Shown: positions 18,801 to 26,861 of the stretch, in pieces | Position numbering within the stretch: position 1 is the stretch's first letter | How the letters are laid out: the number at the start of each line of letters is the position of its first letter | Program-made: the position numbers and the translations under genes | Notes under the pieces: model-generated | Databases searched by the model: none | What the model was told of the DNA's origin: nothing | Seen by the model: the letters and a program-made list of their open reading frames with translations, nothing else | Source of the DNA: Pseudomonas sp. J452 | Lineage (GTDB): Bacteria > Pseudomonadota > Gammaproteobacteria > Pseudomonadales > Pseudomonadaceae | Length of the DNA: 64,000 nt | Direction: 5' to 3' | NCBI RefSeq assembly: GCF_024666525.1 | Contig: NZ_CP088294.1 | Span: 3,968,001 to 4,032,000 of the forward strand

Positions 18801-19672
18801 AGTACGCCTTCATTAGTCAGCTATCCGCAGACTATTCGGTTCGCCGCCTGTGCCTGACCCTGAAAGTTCATGCCAGTGGCTACTACGCCTGGCTGGCTGA
18901 GCCGAAGTCGGCACGAGCAAAGGATGATCAGCGGCTGCTGGGTTTGATCAAGCACTCCTGGTTAGAGAGCGGTGGCGTCTATGGTTACCGCAAAATCCAT
19001 GACGACCTGCGTGAGCTGGGAGAACAGTGCGGCAGGCATCGCGTTGCTCGATTAATGCGCCAGGAAGGCCTGCGTTCGCAGACGGGGTATCGGCGACGTC
19101 CAGGACGTTATGGTGGCAAGCCTCCAGTGGCCTCACCGAATCATCTTGAGCGTCGATTCAATGTCACTGAACCGAACAAGGTCTGGGTTACGGACATAAC
19201 CTACATCCGCACCTATGAGGGTTGGTTATTTTTGGCGGTGGTGCTCGATCTGTTTTCGCGGCAGGTAATCGGTTGGTCAATGAAGCCGCAGATGACTAGC
19301 GATCTGGCTATTGATGCATTGCTGATGGCGGTTTGGCGGCGTAAGCCAAAGCAGGAAGTGATGATTCATTCCGACCAAGGTAGCCAGTTCAGCAGCGGCG
19401 ACTGGCAGAGCTTTCTGAAAGCCAACAACTTGCTTGGCAGCATGAGTCGGCGTGGCAACTGCCATGACAATGCGGTAGCGGAAAGCTTTTTCCAGCTGCT
19501 GAAGCGGGAGCGGATCAGGCGAAAGATCTATAGCACCAGGCAGGATGCCAGAGCCGATGTGTTCGATTACATCGAGATGTTCTACAACCCAAAACGCCGG
19601 CACGGTTTCAACAACCAGCTGTCGCCGGTAGAGTTTGAAAAGCGCTATTTCCAGAGACTGGAGAGTGTCTAG
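18791..19672 (+). CDS. IS3-family transposase OrfB (DDE integrase core)
   Basis: 293 aa counted from a GTG at 18791, but probably made mainly as an OrfAB frameshift product. An N-terminal HTH_21-type region (GVYGYRKIHDDLRE) is followed by the rve/DDE core: WVTDITYIRTYEG (first D), IHSDQGSQFSS (second D) and NAVAESFFQLLKRE (E). All three catalytic acids are intact, so the element is probably active. Ends 18 nt before the right terminal repeat's outer end. Confidence 0.92.
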   Translation: MRLKYAFISQLSADYSVRRLCLTLKVHASGYYAWLAEPKSARAKDDQRLLGLIKHSWLESGGVYGYRKIHDDLRELGEQCGRHRVARLMRQEGLRSQTGYRRRPGRYGGKPPVASPNHLERRFNVTEPNKVWVTDITYIRTYEGWLFLAVVLDLFSRQVIGWSMKPQMTSDLAIDALLMAVWRRKPKQEVMIHSDQGSQFSSGDWQSFLKANNLLGSMSRRGNCHDNAVAESFFQLLKRERIRRKIYSTRQDARADVFDYIEMFYNPKRRHGFNNQLSPVEFEKRYFQRLESV

Positions 19673-19690
19673 AAAACCAGGGGCGATTCA
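19665..19690 (-). repeat. IS3-family right terminal inverted repeat
   Basis: Reads GGGGCGATTCA at its outer end on the plus strand. Immediately outside it, at 19691, begins coding sequence of the truncated ImmA/IrrE gene. Confidence 0.88.
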
Positions 19691-20713
19691 AACGTCAGCC
19701 CTGAGTGGTTTACCCGACCATTGCCAGCCAAGGTGTCTCTCCCTCTGTTCCGAAGCAACGCTTCGGCACATGTCGCCGCCCGGCAAATGCTGGAGGCGCG
19801 ACTGGAGTGGGCCCAGGACATCTCGATTGCCCTAGAGGAGTTCGTAGACTTCCCTGAGGTCAAGCTGCCCGTGCGGCGGTACGAATCGCCAGAGCAAATC
19901 AGTGCTTCGGACATCGAGGAAGCTGCTTGTGAATGTCGAGATCTTTGGGGGCTAGGCCGGCGAGCAATTCCCGACCTTGCGCTAGCTGTTGAGAGTGCCG
20001 GGGTAATCCTCGTCCGCGAAGAGACCGGCATTGCGCCTATCGAAGGCTTATCGGCGTGGAGTGAGGCTCTGCAGAGGCCGATGATTCTGCTATCTGCAGA
20101 CAAGGCAAACGGATTCCGCAGTCGATTCGACCTTGCCCATGAACTTGGTCATCTGGTGCTTCACAAAGGCATAGAGCGCCCTACCGATCCAGTTCGGTAC
20201 AAGCAGATGGAAGATCAGGCGCATCGTTTCGCTGGAGCTTTCCTGCTGCCTGCTGAAACCTTTGCAGCTGAGGTAAAGACACCAGTTACCTTGGATAGCC
20301 TACTGCTGCTCAAACAGCGCTGGGGCGTCTCGGTGGCTGCTATAGTGATGCGCCTTCATGCCCTCGGAATTATCGATCAGGACGAGAAATCGCTCCTGTT
20401 CAAACGTCGCTCTGCTCGTTGGGGAGTGAAGTCCGAACCAGGTGACGAGGCTCGTTCTCCTGAGCAACCTCGGCTCCTCAAGAGAACCATCGAGCTTCTC
20501 GCTTCGTCAGGCGTTCTGCCTATCGAGGCTGTCCCGAATTACATTGGGCTGGGTGCATTTGATATCGAGCGTCTGACAGGCCTCTCAGAAGGCTATCTGT
20601 CCCAAAGTGGAGTTGTGCTGCCCCTGACAAAGCTGAAGGCCATCGTTGCCCGCGATGCGTCCCCTGCTGCGGTTGAAGGCAGCGCTACCGTTCTGCCTTT
20701 CAATCGGCGCTGA
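19691..20713 (+). pseudogene. ImmA/IrrE-family metallopeptidase gene, 5' end lost at IS boundary
   Basis: The reading frame is continuous with the IS end and its chromosomal part begins at 19691 (NVSPEWFTRPLPAKVS), which corresponds to the linker that normally follows the XRE helix-turn-helix domain in this family. The HTH domain (about 70-90 residues) is absent. What remains has the LFRSNASAH...ARLEW linker, the zinc motif HELGHLVLH (HExxH) and an EDQAHRFAGAFLLP third-ligand segment, so the peptidase domain is intact. A TTG at 19721 could start translation but has no good ribosome site. Intact relatives sense stress or cleave repressors and act as toxin or phage-response regulators. Without its DNA-binding domain it is probably inactive as a regulator. 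Confidence 0.75.
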
Positions 20714-20734
20714 TGTACAGATAGGCATCCGACG

Positions 20735-21091
20735 TTATGTGGATGCCTTTTTCTGCCATGCAGCAACTTCTCGAATGGCTTCGGCTGCCGAGAACGGTTT
20801 CTCAGATGCCTTCGCATCGTCGTATCTCACTACGAACCCTACCGTTGTCCCTCCTGATTTGCCTTGCCCTCGACGTATGTAGCGCGAGAAGAAGGCGACT
20901 GGTGCTCCAGGCGTCTTCCAGTTGGTGTAGTCGCAATACTTCGTGAACAACTCCATTAGGAATGCCAGGTCTGCTGGGTCAGTTACGCCGTCTTCGCTAT
21001 GGGCGTACTTGTCTCGTAGCGAGTAGGTGTATTCCTCTGCGGCGTCTTGTGTCGGGAACACGTGCGAGCCGATGACCACCTGATTTCCCAT
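20735..21091 (-). CDS. DCL-family (DUF3223-like) small protein
   Basis: 118 aa, ATG start. Segments IGSHVFPTQDAAEEYTY, LFTKYCDY and FFSRYIRRG correspond to the pattern of the DCL/DUF3223 family (named after the plant plastid rRNA-maturation protein), a small alpha/beta module also common as a stand-alone bacterial protein of unknown function. It starts 2 nt after the stop of the upstream zinc-finger/GNAT gene, so the two form an operon and may work together. It ends 21 nt from the end of the convergent truncated ImmA gene. Family call moderate; function unknown. Confidence 0.55.
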   Translation of the reverse strand: MGNQVVIGSHVFPTQDAAEEYTYSLRDKYAHSEDGVTDPADLAFLMELFTKYCDYTNWKTPGAPVAFFSRYIRRGQGKSGGTTVGFVVRYDDAKASEKPFSAAEAIREVAAWQKKAST

Positions 21092-21093
21092 GT

Positions 21094-22293
21094 TTAGGCC
21101 TCTTGGTTGGACTGATGTTGAAGCTGCAATTTCTGAGAATCAGAGCCGTGCTTCCGAATGAAGCCCTGCATCGCTTCTGATATCGGAGGCTCAATGTAGA
21201 AGTCCCCATATCGGCTCAGGAAATCATCCCAGCGAGCCTTCAAAATCCCACCGCGTCTGAACTTCGGAGCAAGCCAGATCCAGTGTAACCCCCACCGCCC
21301 AGCCTCCTGACCTGACTCTTCGTGGTAGAAGCCACATGCCCCGGCAATTGTGCCCTTGGAGTCTCCCGCAAAGAGATAGCCATGCCATTCTTTGCTTGCA
21401 GGTCTCTCAATGGATCCGTCCCACTGAACTCTGTCATACCGGAACTCGCGCCTGAAAGCCCTGGCACGCTGGAACACTGCTTCGTGCATCCACAGGGGAC
21501 TGCTCGAATCAACCAGCACCGCCTGTGCGCCGGAAGCCAGTCTTTCGGCGAATCGCTCATCAGGCCCTGGATCAAACAGCTGCTTCGTCCACTCATGCTC
21601 AGATGCGTGAATTCGAGCCTCTATGGAGTTGTTCGAGAGGTACTCGTGTTTACAGTAGTCGCAGGTGACGAACTCCTGAGGCAGCGGTTCGACATAGTCC
21701 GGCCCCTTTACCTGAAGCTGGATCGCGACGTTTCCAGCCCACGTCATCGTGATCTCATAACCGTTGGCGTCCGTATGTTGGGTCGTCGAGACATCAGACC
21801 CGACAGTCTCTAAATCTGCACTCAGTGTAATCCGCTGCTTTCTACGATCTTGGCGGTACCTAACAATCGATAGCTCGCTGTGTGTGAGAAGCCGTTTTTT
21901 CTCGAGCTCACGTGCCAGCGCTGCTACCAGATTTTGAGGATGGACTTGGAGGCCAAGGTGCTCCAACTCGATGAGCAGCGCCACTGCATCAATCGCAATC
22001 AGCCCTGGATATCCGGAAACCTCATCTTCGGGAAACTCAGGTGAGACATAGACCCACTGCTTCGGAATTTCGAGAGGCTCAAGCATCTCTTCGAAAAGTC
22101 GCTCAATCGCATTGTATCCACGCCGCTCGGACAGAATGAGGTAGTCCCCCAGAGGGGTATTCGTGGTCATGCCATCTTCCAGCAGGCGCCGCTCAAAGGC
22201 GATCAGCTTGGTCGGCGGCCTGCTGGGCTGGACTGATTCCTTGAGTAGCGTGCAGAGCACTGTCAGCACTTTGCTCTTAACAACTGTAGCCAT
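21094..22293 (-). CDS. Protein with C2H2-like zinc finger and C-terminal GNAT acetyltransferase-like domain
   Basis: 399 aa, ATG start. Residues 1-200 are unrecognised, mixed helix and strand. Residues 211-233 hold a zinc-finger-like Cys/His set: C211-x2-C214 (CDYC) and H229-x3-H233 (HASEH). Residues about 300-385 look like a GNAT fold (GYLFAGDSKG, GACGFYHEE, WIWLAPKFRRGG, then MQGFIRKHG), with the APKFRRGG stretch in the acetyl-CoA-binding position. The order zinc finger then acetyltransferase recalls eukaryotic cohesin acetyltransferases, but I claim only architectural similarity. Probably transcribed with the DCL-like gene 2 nt downstream. Substrate unknown; a role modifying a protein or toxin is speculation. 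Confidence 0.5.
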   Translation of the reverse strand: MATVVKSKVLTVLCTLLKESVQPSRPPTKLIAFERRLLEDGMTTNTPLGDYLILSERRGYNAIERLFEEMLEPLEIPKQWVYVSPEFPEDEVSGYPGLIAIDAVALLIELEHLGLQVHPQNLVAALARELEKKRLLTHSELSIVRYRQDRRKQRITLSADLETVGSDVSTTQHTDANGYEITMTWAGNVAIQLQVKGPDYVEPLPQEFVTCDYCKHEYLSNNSIEARIHASEHEWTKQLFDPGPDERFAERLASGAQAVLVDSSSPLWMHEAVFQRARAFRREFRYDRVQWDGSIERPASKEWHGYLFAGDSKGTIAGACGFYHEESGQEAGRWGLHWIWLAPKFRRGGILKARWDDFLSRYGDFYIEPPISEAMQGFIRKHGSDSQKLQLQHQSNQEA

Positions 22294-22326
22294 CGTTGAG
22301 CCCTTGCTTTCTCGAGGAGATGCGGC

Positions 22327-22983
22327 TCAAAGGGCCGCCGCTTGTTGAGCTGGATTCGGGGATTCTAGCGGTGGGAAACAGGGCTCAAACTCCTTGAACA
22401 GCTTGCCCATGATTTGTTGCTCAGGAGGTACGCCAGCAATGACCTGAAGCAAACTTCCTGCAAGGCCTAGCAGCCCATTGGAGTGCCACACCTGCATGCA
22501 CACTAGCTCTAGCGGGAAACCTCGGCTATGGCGATTTACTGCGTGGTTCCCACCGCGCACGTATGAGCTTAGGGGCCGCCAAGAGTAGTGCTTAAACTCT
22601 TTCAGCTGCGCTATCGGGACATGAGGGGCATCCCGCTCAATCTCCTCAAGCATCTTGCTGAGCATGGGGATCTTGTCGGCCCGCTTAGCTGACTCTTGGG
22701 TGAGCTCCGAAATGATCAGCTCAGCGTCAGCATCTGTAGCGCAGTGCAAGACCCAGATTGCTCGGACTAACGACTCGTACTGAACACGGAGCAAGGCTGC
22801 AGATGAGGTGAGTAGCCCGGCTGCTACCAGGTACTTAAGGCTTCGCGCGTGCTCGAACCCCAGGCTCGTGATCGTCAATACAGCTCTTATCCGAGCAGAG
22901 GCGATGGGCATCGGCAGAGCAAAGAGCGACTCGATGCGCTCTTCAAGCACTGCTGAGCGCGAAAGTAGATTGTCGAGATCCAT
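22327..22983 (-). CDS. DUF6988-like helical protein
   Basis: 218 aa from the ATG at 22983, which has AGGAG 4 nt upstream; the TTG at 23001 lacks a site. Helical protein with the segment FEHARSLKYLVAAGLLTSSAALLRVQYESLVRAIWVL (split here: SLKYLVAAGLL and LLRVQYESLVRAIW), which I associate with the DUF6988 family of proteobacterial proteins of unknown function, often in islands and sometimes near toxin-antitoxin genes. No catalytic motif seen. It lies 33 nt upstream of the zinc-finger/GNAT gene on the same strand, so the three genes 22983-20735 could be co-transcribed. Confidence 0.5.
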   Translation of the reverse strand: MDLDNLLSRSAVLEERIESLFALPMPIASARIRAVLTITSLGFEHARSLKYLVAAGLLTSSAALLRVQYESLVRAIWVLHCATDADAELIISELTQESAKRADKIPMLSKMLEEIERDAPHVPIAQLKEFKHYSWRPLSSYVRGGNHAVNRHSRGFPLELVCMQVWHSNGLLGLAGSLLQVIAGVPPEQQIMGKLFKEFEPCFPPLESPNPAQQAAAL

Positions 22984-23070
22984 GACTCTCCTGTTCGGCA
23001 ACTGGGTCGAGAGCTAGCCGCTGCGATTGCAGCGAATGGGCGAGCGCCGTATCAAAGCATTGGGCACGAC

Positions 23071-23535
23071 TCACTTGCCTGATAAGTGTCTCTGAACTGT
23101 TGATTTTGAAACGCCCAACCTAGCTGCAATCTCAGCATTGTTGAGACCCTCGGCGCGCAACTGCTGCATCCTTTGAAGCCTTTGGCTCGAAGGTGCGACT
23201 GGTCGTCCCATGGTGGGTGCGTCCAACGCAGCAGACTTTGCAATCTCCTCGAATGCCCCTGAAGAGTGAAGCTCCACGAGCTGAGACAAGGTCTGCTCAA
23301 CGTGGTCTTCCACAGGAGCACCATCAGCCGCTGCGGAGAACAGCAGCATCAATGTCGCTGGAGACACCTCCAGCACGGTGGCGATTTTCACAAGCACATC
23401 GATGGTAGGGTTTCCCTGCCCCTTTTCAAGATTGGATAGATAGCGCTCCGTGATGTCTGGGAGCTCGATTTGGGTCAGCCCCCTAGCTGTGCGTAGACCT
23501 CGAAGAACGGCTGCTAAAGCCTCTCGGTGCTGCAT
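23071..23535 (-). CDS. Double helix-turn-helix transcriptional regulator
   Basis: 154 aa, ATG start with GAGGG upstream. The N-terminus is an XRE/Cro-type HTH (LRGLRTARGLTQIELPDI, RYLSNLEKGQGNPTIDVLVKIA), and the C-terminus a resolvase/Hin-type HTH (MQQLRAEGLNNAEIAARLG, VSKSTVQRHLSG). The two DNA-binding units are joined by a helical linker, so one monomer could contact two half-sites. A large two-part palindrome lies 41 to 81 nt upstream of its start and is the obvious candidate operator for autoregulation. It probably controls itself and the downstream minus-strand genes starting at 22983. Confidence 0.75.
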   Translation of the reverse strand: MQHREALAAVLRGLRTARGLTQIELPDITERYLSNLEKGQGNPTIDVLVKIATVLEVSPATLMLLFSAAADGAPVEDHVEQTLSQLVELHSSGAFEEIAKSAALDAPTMGRPVAPSSQRLQRMQQLRAEGLNNAEIAARLGVSKSTVQRHLSGK

Positions 23536-23575
23536 TCCATGCCCTCGAACAAATCGAGGATAAGGCCATATTGCA

Positions 23576-23616
23576 GCGACCCATAAAAGGAACTATAGTT
23601 CTGGTTTATGGGTCGC
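23576..23616. promoter_or_regulatory. Compound palindrome, candidate operator of the double-HTH regulator
   Basis: Perfect 12-bp arms, GCGACCCATAAA at 23576-23587 and TTTATGGGTCGC at 23605-23616, enclose a second perfect palindrome AACTATAGTT at 23591-23600. Position upstream of the double-HTH gene (start 23535) and the two DNA-binding domains of that protein suggest it is the binding site. Function is inferred. Confidence 0.6.
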
Positions 23617-23765
23617 GAGATATTAACAATCTTTCCTTAGCCTCTTTCTCCGGGACTTTTAGCCCTCTTAGCCTCTGAACTCAATCTAATAATTAAGTAA
23701 ATATTGACACTCGAAGCTACTGCGCATCGAGCGAACCAGCACGCCCGAAAAGTGCATGAGGAGAT

Positions 23766-24119
23766 TTGTCATTGGCTCGAGAACTACCAGCCGATCTGTC
23801 TGCCGTTTGGTCACTGATACCCCTTACGCCGCACGATTTGCTTGGCCTAGAAAAGGCTGCACGTCATCCGTTCCGTGAGCCGGTTACTGCCTATCTAACC
23901 GCTGCGTATGGCACCGACGGCGTTTGCATAGGTGTCGTGTGGGGGCATGAGCTGGATGACCAAACTGGGCGTTTCGCAAACGGCCACAGAATCGTTACCT
24001 CGCGGATCGTCGCAATCGAGTGGGACGAGGACTTCGCCGTGATTAGAACCCTGAATAGCCGATACGTGGTGATCTCTTTGCATCCCAAATACATGTCGCT
24101 CGGAACGACTGTCCATTAA
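23766..24119 (+). CDS. Hypothetical protein
   Basis: 117 aa, TTG start at 23766 with GAGGAG just upstream (a second TTG at 23772 is possible). Not recognised. Predicted alpha/beta; LIPLTPHDLLGLEKAARHP near the start and VAIEWDEDFAVIRTLNSRYV, which look like beta strands near the end. No cysteine motif, signal peptide or membrane segment. First gene of a plus-strand run of small genes (23766-25955) with short gaps or overlaps. Confidence 0.5.
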   Translation: MSLARELPADLSAVWSLIPLTPHDLLGLEKAARHPFREPVTAYLTAAYGTDGVCIGVVWGHELDDQTGRFANGHRIVTSRIVAIEWDEDFAVIRTLNSRYVVISLHPKYMSLGTTVH

Positions 24120-24151
24120 CGACTGTTCATTAATACCAGGAGGGCTGCGGA

Positions 24152-24535
24152 ATGGATGTGTTTGGTGGTCGCGACTACTACGAGCGCTTACTCAGGGTGA
24201 CCCAGGAAGGAGAGTTGATCGATCTTGGGGAGGTGGTCACCTGCCTGCGAGAAGGGGTAACGGAATGGTCAAGGGAGGTCTTTGCGCGGGCATGCAAAAT
24301 TCCACTAGAAACCCTGGAAGGGATCGAAAACGGCACCTCTGAACTCAGTGTTGATCACGTCAATGCGATCCTCATGCTGTTTGGGCTCCAGGTTGGAATC
24401 GCCCCCTATCGACCCGGTGAGTTTGCGACCCTGCCCCAGCGAGTCAAAAGCCGGCGCGAACAGATCTTCACCTTCAAGACTCCGCCTCAAGCGCCTCAAG
24501 AGACCGTGCATGAAGAGATCAATGTCGGTCAGTGA
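24152..24535 (+). CDS. Helix-turn-helix-like protein, tandem paralog A
   Basis: 127 aa, ATG at 24152 after CCAGGAGGG. Residues about 20-90 (GELIDLGEVVTCLREG, VFARACKIPLETLEGIENG, LSVDHVNAILMLFGLQVGI) form an XRE-like HTH core. The downstream gene repeats this pattern (GELTDFGAAVRSLRS, FAAMLKLPLETLRAIESN, NRILFPFGFQTGI), so they are tandem duplicates. A DNA-binding regulatory role is likely, target unknown. The C-terminal tail (KSRREQIFTFKTPPQ) is not shared. Confidence 0.6.
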   Translation: MDVFGGRDYYERLLRVTQEGELIDLGEVVTCLREGVTEWSREVFARACKIPLETLEGIENGTSELSVDHVNAILMLFGLQVGIAPYRPGEFATLPQRVKSRREQIFTFKTPPQAPQETVHEEINVGQ

Positions 24536-24854
24536 GCGTGGAGTTTTCCTTGGTGCGTTTGAAGCCGCGCTCGCCACCGGAGAGCTGACAGACTTTGGTG
24601 CTGCTGTCCGCTCTCTTCGGTCTTGCACTGGCTTCGGCCAGCGCAGATTCGCCGCGATGCTGAAGCTTCCCCTAGAGACGCTGCGAGCAATCGAAAGCAA
24701 TCAATCCACCCCCGACGTTCTGACCCTCAACAGGATCCTCTTTCCCTTCGGTTTCCAAACTGGAATTACCCGCTTCATCAGGTCTACACACTCAAATCCC
24801 GAGGCTTACCTCGAGGCCGGCCTGATGGCTAATCATCGCGAGAAATACCCATGA
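24522..24854 (+). CDS. Helix-turn-helix-like protein, tandem paralog B
   Basis: 110 aa from the ATG at 24522 (ATG 24510 is an alternative); the start overlaps the previous gene's end by 14 nt. Longer upstream frames read poorly as protein. Core residues 15-75 match paralog A: acidic start GELTDFG, recognition-helix-like LKLPLETLRAIESN, then FPFGFQTGI. Probably an XRE-type DNA-binding protein. Overlaps the next gene by 4 nt (ATGA). Confidence 0.6.
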   Translation: MSVSERGVFLGAFEAALATGELTDFGAAVRSLRSCTGFGQRRFAAMLKLPLETLRAIESNQSTPDVLTLNRILFPFGFQTGITRFIRSTHSNPEAYLEAGLMANHREKYP

Positions 24855-25282
24855 AAACTCAGCCCTTAGATATCAGCGAAGACAAGCGAGTGAACGAAAT
24901 CCTGGACTTTATTTATGGCGAAGCTCCTGTCATCCGTGGCACCAATCTGAACCGAGAGGAGATCCGTGAGGAGCTGCGGCGGCGGAATCCGAAGAAGCAG
25001 TATTGCCTCGTCAAAGATTGGATTTTGGTGGAGCTAGATATCTCCAATGAGGCCCGCAAACAGATCGAGGATGATGGCCTCATAGCCCAATTCATCCATG
25101 CCCACGAAATAATCGAAGACTCGTCAAATCGCTGGCCGGCTGGGTATTGGGTACGGACTTCATTGCAGCTGCGGTACGAAAACGACGGGTTCTTCGAAAC
25201 CCGCTCAACGATATACGTGCTCCTGGGTGATGGCCGCCACAAGCGAGTTCCGGAAGACATCGCCTACAGCATTCGCCCCTAA
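24851..25282 (+). CDS. Hypothetical protein, DUF6957-like
   Basis: 143 aa, ATG in a 4-nt overlap with the upstream HTH gene, so translation is coupled. The C-terminal half (FIHAHEIIEDS, AGYWVRTS, FFETRSTIYVLLGDGRHK) resembles what I recall of DUF6957, a pseudomonad family of unknown function. No catalytic motif seen. Confidence 0.45.
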   Translation: MKTQPLDISEDKRVNEILDFIYGEAPVIRGTNLNREEIREELRRRNPKKQYCLVKDWILVELDISNEARKQIEDDGLIAQFIHAHEIIEDSSNRWPAGYWVRTSLQLRYENDGFFETRSTIYVLLGDGRHKRVPEDIAYSIRP

Positions 25283-25295
25283 CTGCGTCCGCTGC

Positions 25296-25484
25296 ATGGA
25301 TACCCAAGAACTCAGAATAGCGATCTGTCATGACGCAGGAGATGGCAGTGGCGACCTGATCTTAGAGATCCCACCATCGATCATTCAGGCGATGGGATTG
25401 CGGATTGGGGACTCAGTAGAGCTGGAGATCGTCGACGGGCTGCTAGTGCTGACGCCACTCCGAGATGCCCAGCCGGATGCCTAG
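25296..25484 (+). CDS. AbrB/MazE-type swapped-hairpin antitoxin-like protein
   Basis: 62 aa from the ATG at 25296; the longer frame from 25227 would overlap the previous gene and reads poorly. The segment GDLILEIPPSIIQAMGLRIG followed by DSVELEIVDGLLVLTP is the AbrB/SpoVT beta-hairpin DNA-binding fold of MazE- and PrlF-like antitoxins. No MazF-, RelE- or PIN-like toxin gene is adjacent, so this is either an orphan antitoxin or a free regulator. Confidence 0.65.
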   Translation: MDTQELRIAICHDAGDGSGDLILEIPPSIIQAMGLRIGDSVELEIVDGLLVLTPLRDAQPDA

Positions 25485-25541
25485 CTTCCACCACCAGATC
25501 AAATAACAGCCCGGCGATACGCCGGAAGAATCGAGCGCACG

Positions 25542-25955
25542 ATGCACAATCCCGAACAGCTATGCAGTATTTGCGATAGTCCCGCCGTGAACTCTGGAGA
25601 CATGCCGTCCGGAGCTCTGACGTCGAGCCCGAACTACCCAAAGGAGCGGTACAAGGTCGTCCTTTGCGGGGGATGCTTCATGCGCTGTTTTGCCAATCTG
25701 CGCCGCGACCGGCTGGTGCACACCATGTTTTACGAGGTCGCGGAGAACCTGGACAACTTCGCTCGGGTGCCCGCTAGAGAGCTATCCAGTGAAAATGAAG
25801 CAGCCCTTGAAGCGCTTTTGGAGGCATTGGCGCGAGACATAGAAGCCAACCCTGAGCGTCTCATGCCGGTTGCAACCGAGCTTGTCGCTCGTATCAAAGC
25901 GCTGGTCGATGGATGCGACGTAGACCTAAGCGCCCCACTTCCACCCGATCCCTAG
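25542..25955 (+). CDS. Zinc-ribbon hypothetical protein
   Basis: 137 aa, ATG start. An N-terminal four-cysteine zinc-ribbon-like unit (CSICDSP and LCGGCFMRCF) is followed by a helical, acidic C-terminus ending in PLPPDP. Not recognised. Position after the AbrB-like gene with a 57-nt gap suggests the same transcription unit. Function unknown. Confidence 0.5.
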   Translation: MHNPEQLCSICDSPAVNSGDMPSGALTSSPNYPKERYKVVLCGGCFMRCFANLRRDRLVHTMFYEVAENLDNFARVPARELSSENEAALEALLEALARDIEANPERLMPVATELVARIKALVDGCDVDLSAPLPPDP

Positions 25956-26016
25956 CCACAGCTTTGACAGCCTGCTCTGCTTTCCACTCCACGGCCCACC
26001 TCACAGGAGCGACTAG

Positions 26017-26844
26017 ATGCTCGATCCAGGAATCATCAACCACGTACTCGACCTGGTGCTTGAGGCAGGAACCCTAATTCGCGGAGAGCTCCAACGGCCA
26101 GGCGGCCCGCGAGGTTGCTGCGATAAAGCGGACGTCGATCTTGAGGTTGAGCTGATGCTCCGACATGGCCTCGAGCAAATCTTCTTCTGCGATTTCCTGG
26201 GGGAAGAGACTGGCCGCAAACTCAGCGGCCATAGCTACTGCTGGGTAGTCGACCCACACGATGGAACTGCAGACTTCCTGGCTGGCAGAATCGGATCGTC
26301 GGTCTCAGTTGGGCTTCTGCACAAAGGAGCGCCCGTCCTTGGAGTCGTCTATGCGCCAGTCACTTCGCGAGGGCCGGACTGCATAGCCTGGCAGCAAGGT
26401 ATGAGGTCTCTCCTACGCAACGGCCAGAGTATTGCTCTATCTGCGACAGACCGCGGTCTTCATGGCTCGATAGTGTTTGTCAGTGCCGCCGCCGAATCGA
26501 AGCGCGCTGAGAACGATGTTCTGTGCGCCCCAGCTGTATGCGAGCCGATGCCAAGCATTGCCTATCGACTTGCTCGAGCCGCAGCTGGTGACGGCGTCGC
26601 GGGTGTTTCGTTGTATGGCGTTTCTCCCCATGATGTCGTAGCTGGCCACGCTCTGCTTCTGGCAGCTGGCGGCAATCTCTTTGACCAAGACGGTCAGCCC
26701 ATTCGCTACACCACGCCCGCAGAGTTCAGCAGCCCCGTGACACGGTGTTTTGGAGGTGAGAGGGCTGCTTGCTTAACTCTATTGACGCGCCCGTGGAGCA
26801 CCCTAGTGTCCCCTCCGCGTCCGGAATTGGGAACGGATGTTTAG
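26017..26844 (+). CDS. Inositol-monophosphatase-family (IMPase/CysQ-like) phosphatase
   Basis: 275 aa, ATG with AGGAG upstream. Family motifs present in order: KADVDLEVE (residue about 37), FLGEETG (GEE metal-binding segment, about 62), and DPHDGTADFL (about 80, standing for DPIDGTxNF), with a later GVSLYGVSPHDVVAGHALL corresponding to the C-terminal WDxAA-type motif but with PHD in place of WD. IMPase-fold enzymes are metal-dependent phosphatases acting on inositol phosphate or 3'-phosphoadenosine 5'-phosphate. The replaced C-terminal motif makes the substrate uncertain. It stands 17 nt from the end of the convergent HNH gene. In defence islands such a phosphatase could act on a nucleotide signal, but that is speculation. 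Confidence 0.7.
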   Translation: MLDPGIINHVLDLVLEAGTLIRGELQRPGGPRGCCDKADVDLEVELMLRHGLEQIFFCDFLGEETGRKLSGHSYCWVVDPHDGTADFLAGRIGSSVSVGLLHKGAPVLGVVYAPVTSRGPDCIAWQQGMRSLLRNGQSIALSATDRGLHGSIVFVSAAAESKRAENDVLCAPAVCEPMPSIAYRLARAAAGDGVAGVSLYGVSPHDVVAGHALLLAAGGNLFDQDGQPIRYTTPAEFSSPVTRCFGGERAACLTLLTRPWSTLVSPPRPELGTDV

Positions 26845-26861
26845 ATCTCGCTGCAGCAGCC

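Larger units (their letters stand above)
18460..19690 (+). mobile_element. IS3-family insertion sequence (IS51-like), complete
   Basis: 1231 bp bounded by 26-bp terminal inverted repeats at 18460-18485 and 19665-19690 that differ at three positions, beginning TGAATCGCCCCT. It holds orfA and orfB in overlapping frames with an A6G slippery run at 18761-18767. The 3-bp flanks are ATG on the left and AAC on the right, so there is no target-site duplication; together with the unrelated truncated genes on each side this indicates an adjacent deletion or recombination after insertion. Confidence 0.9.
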
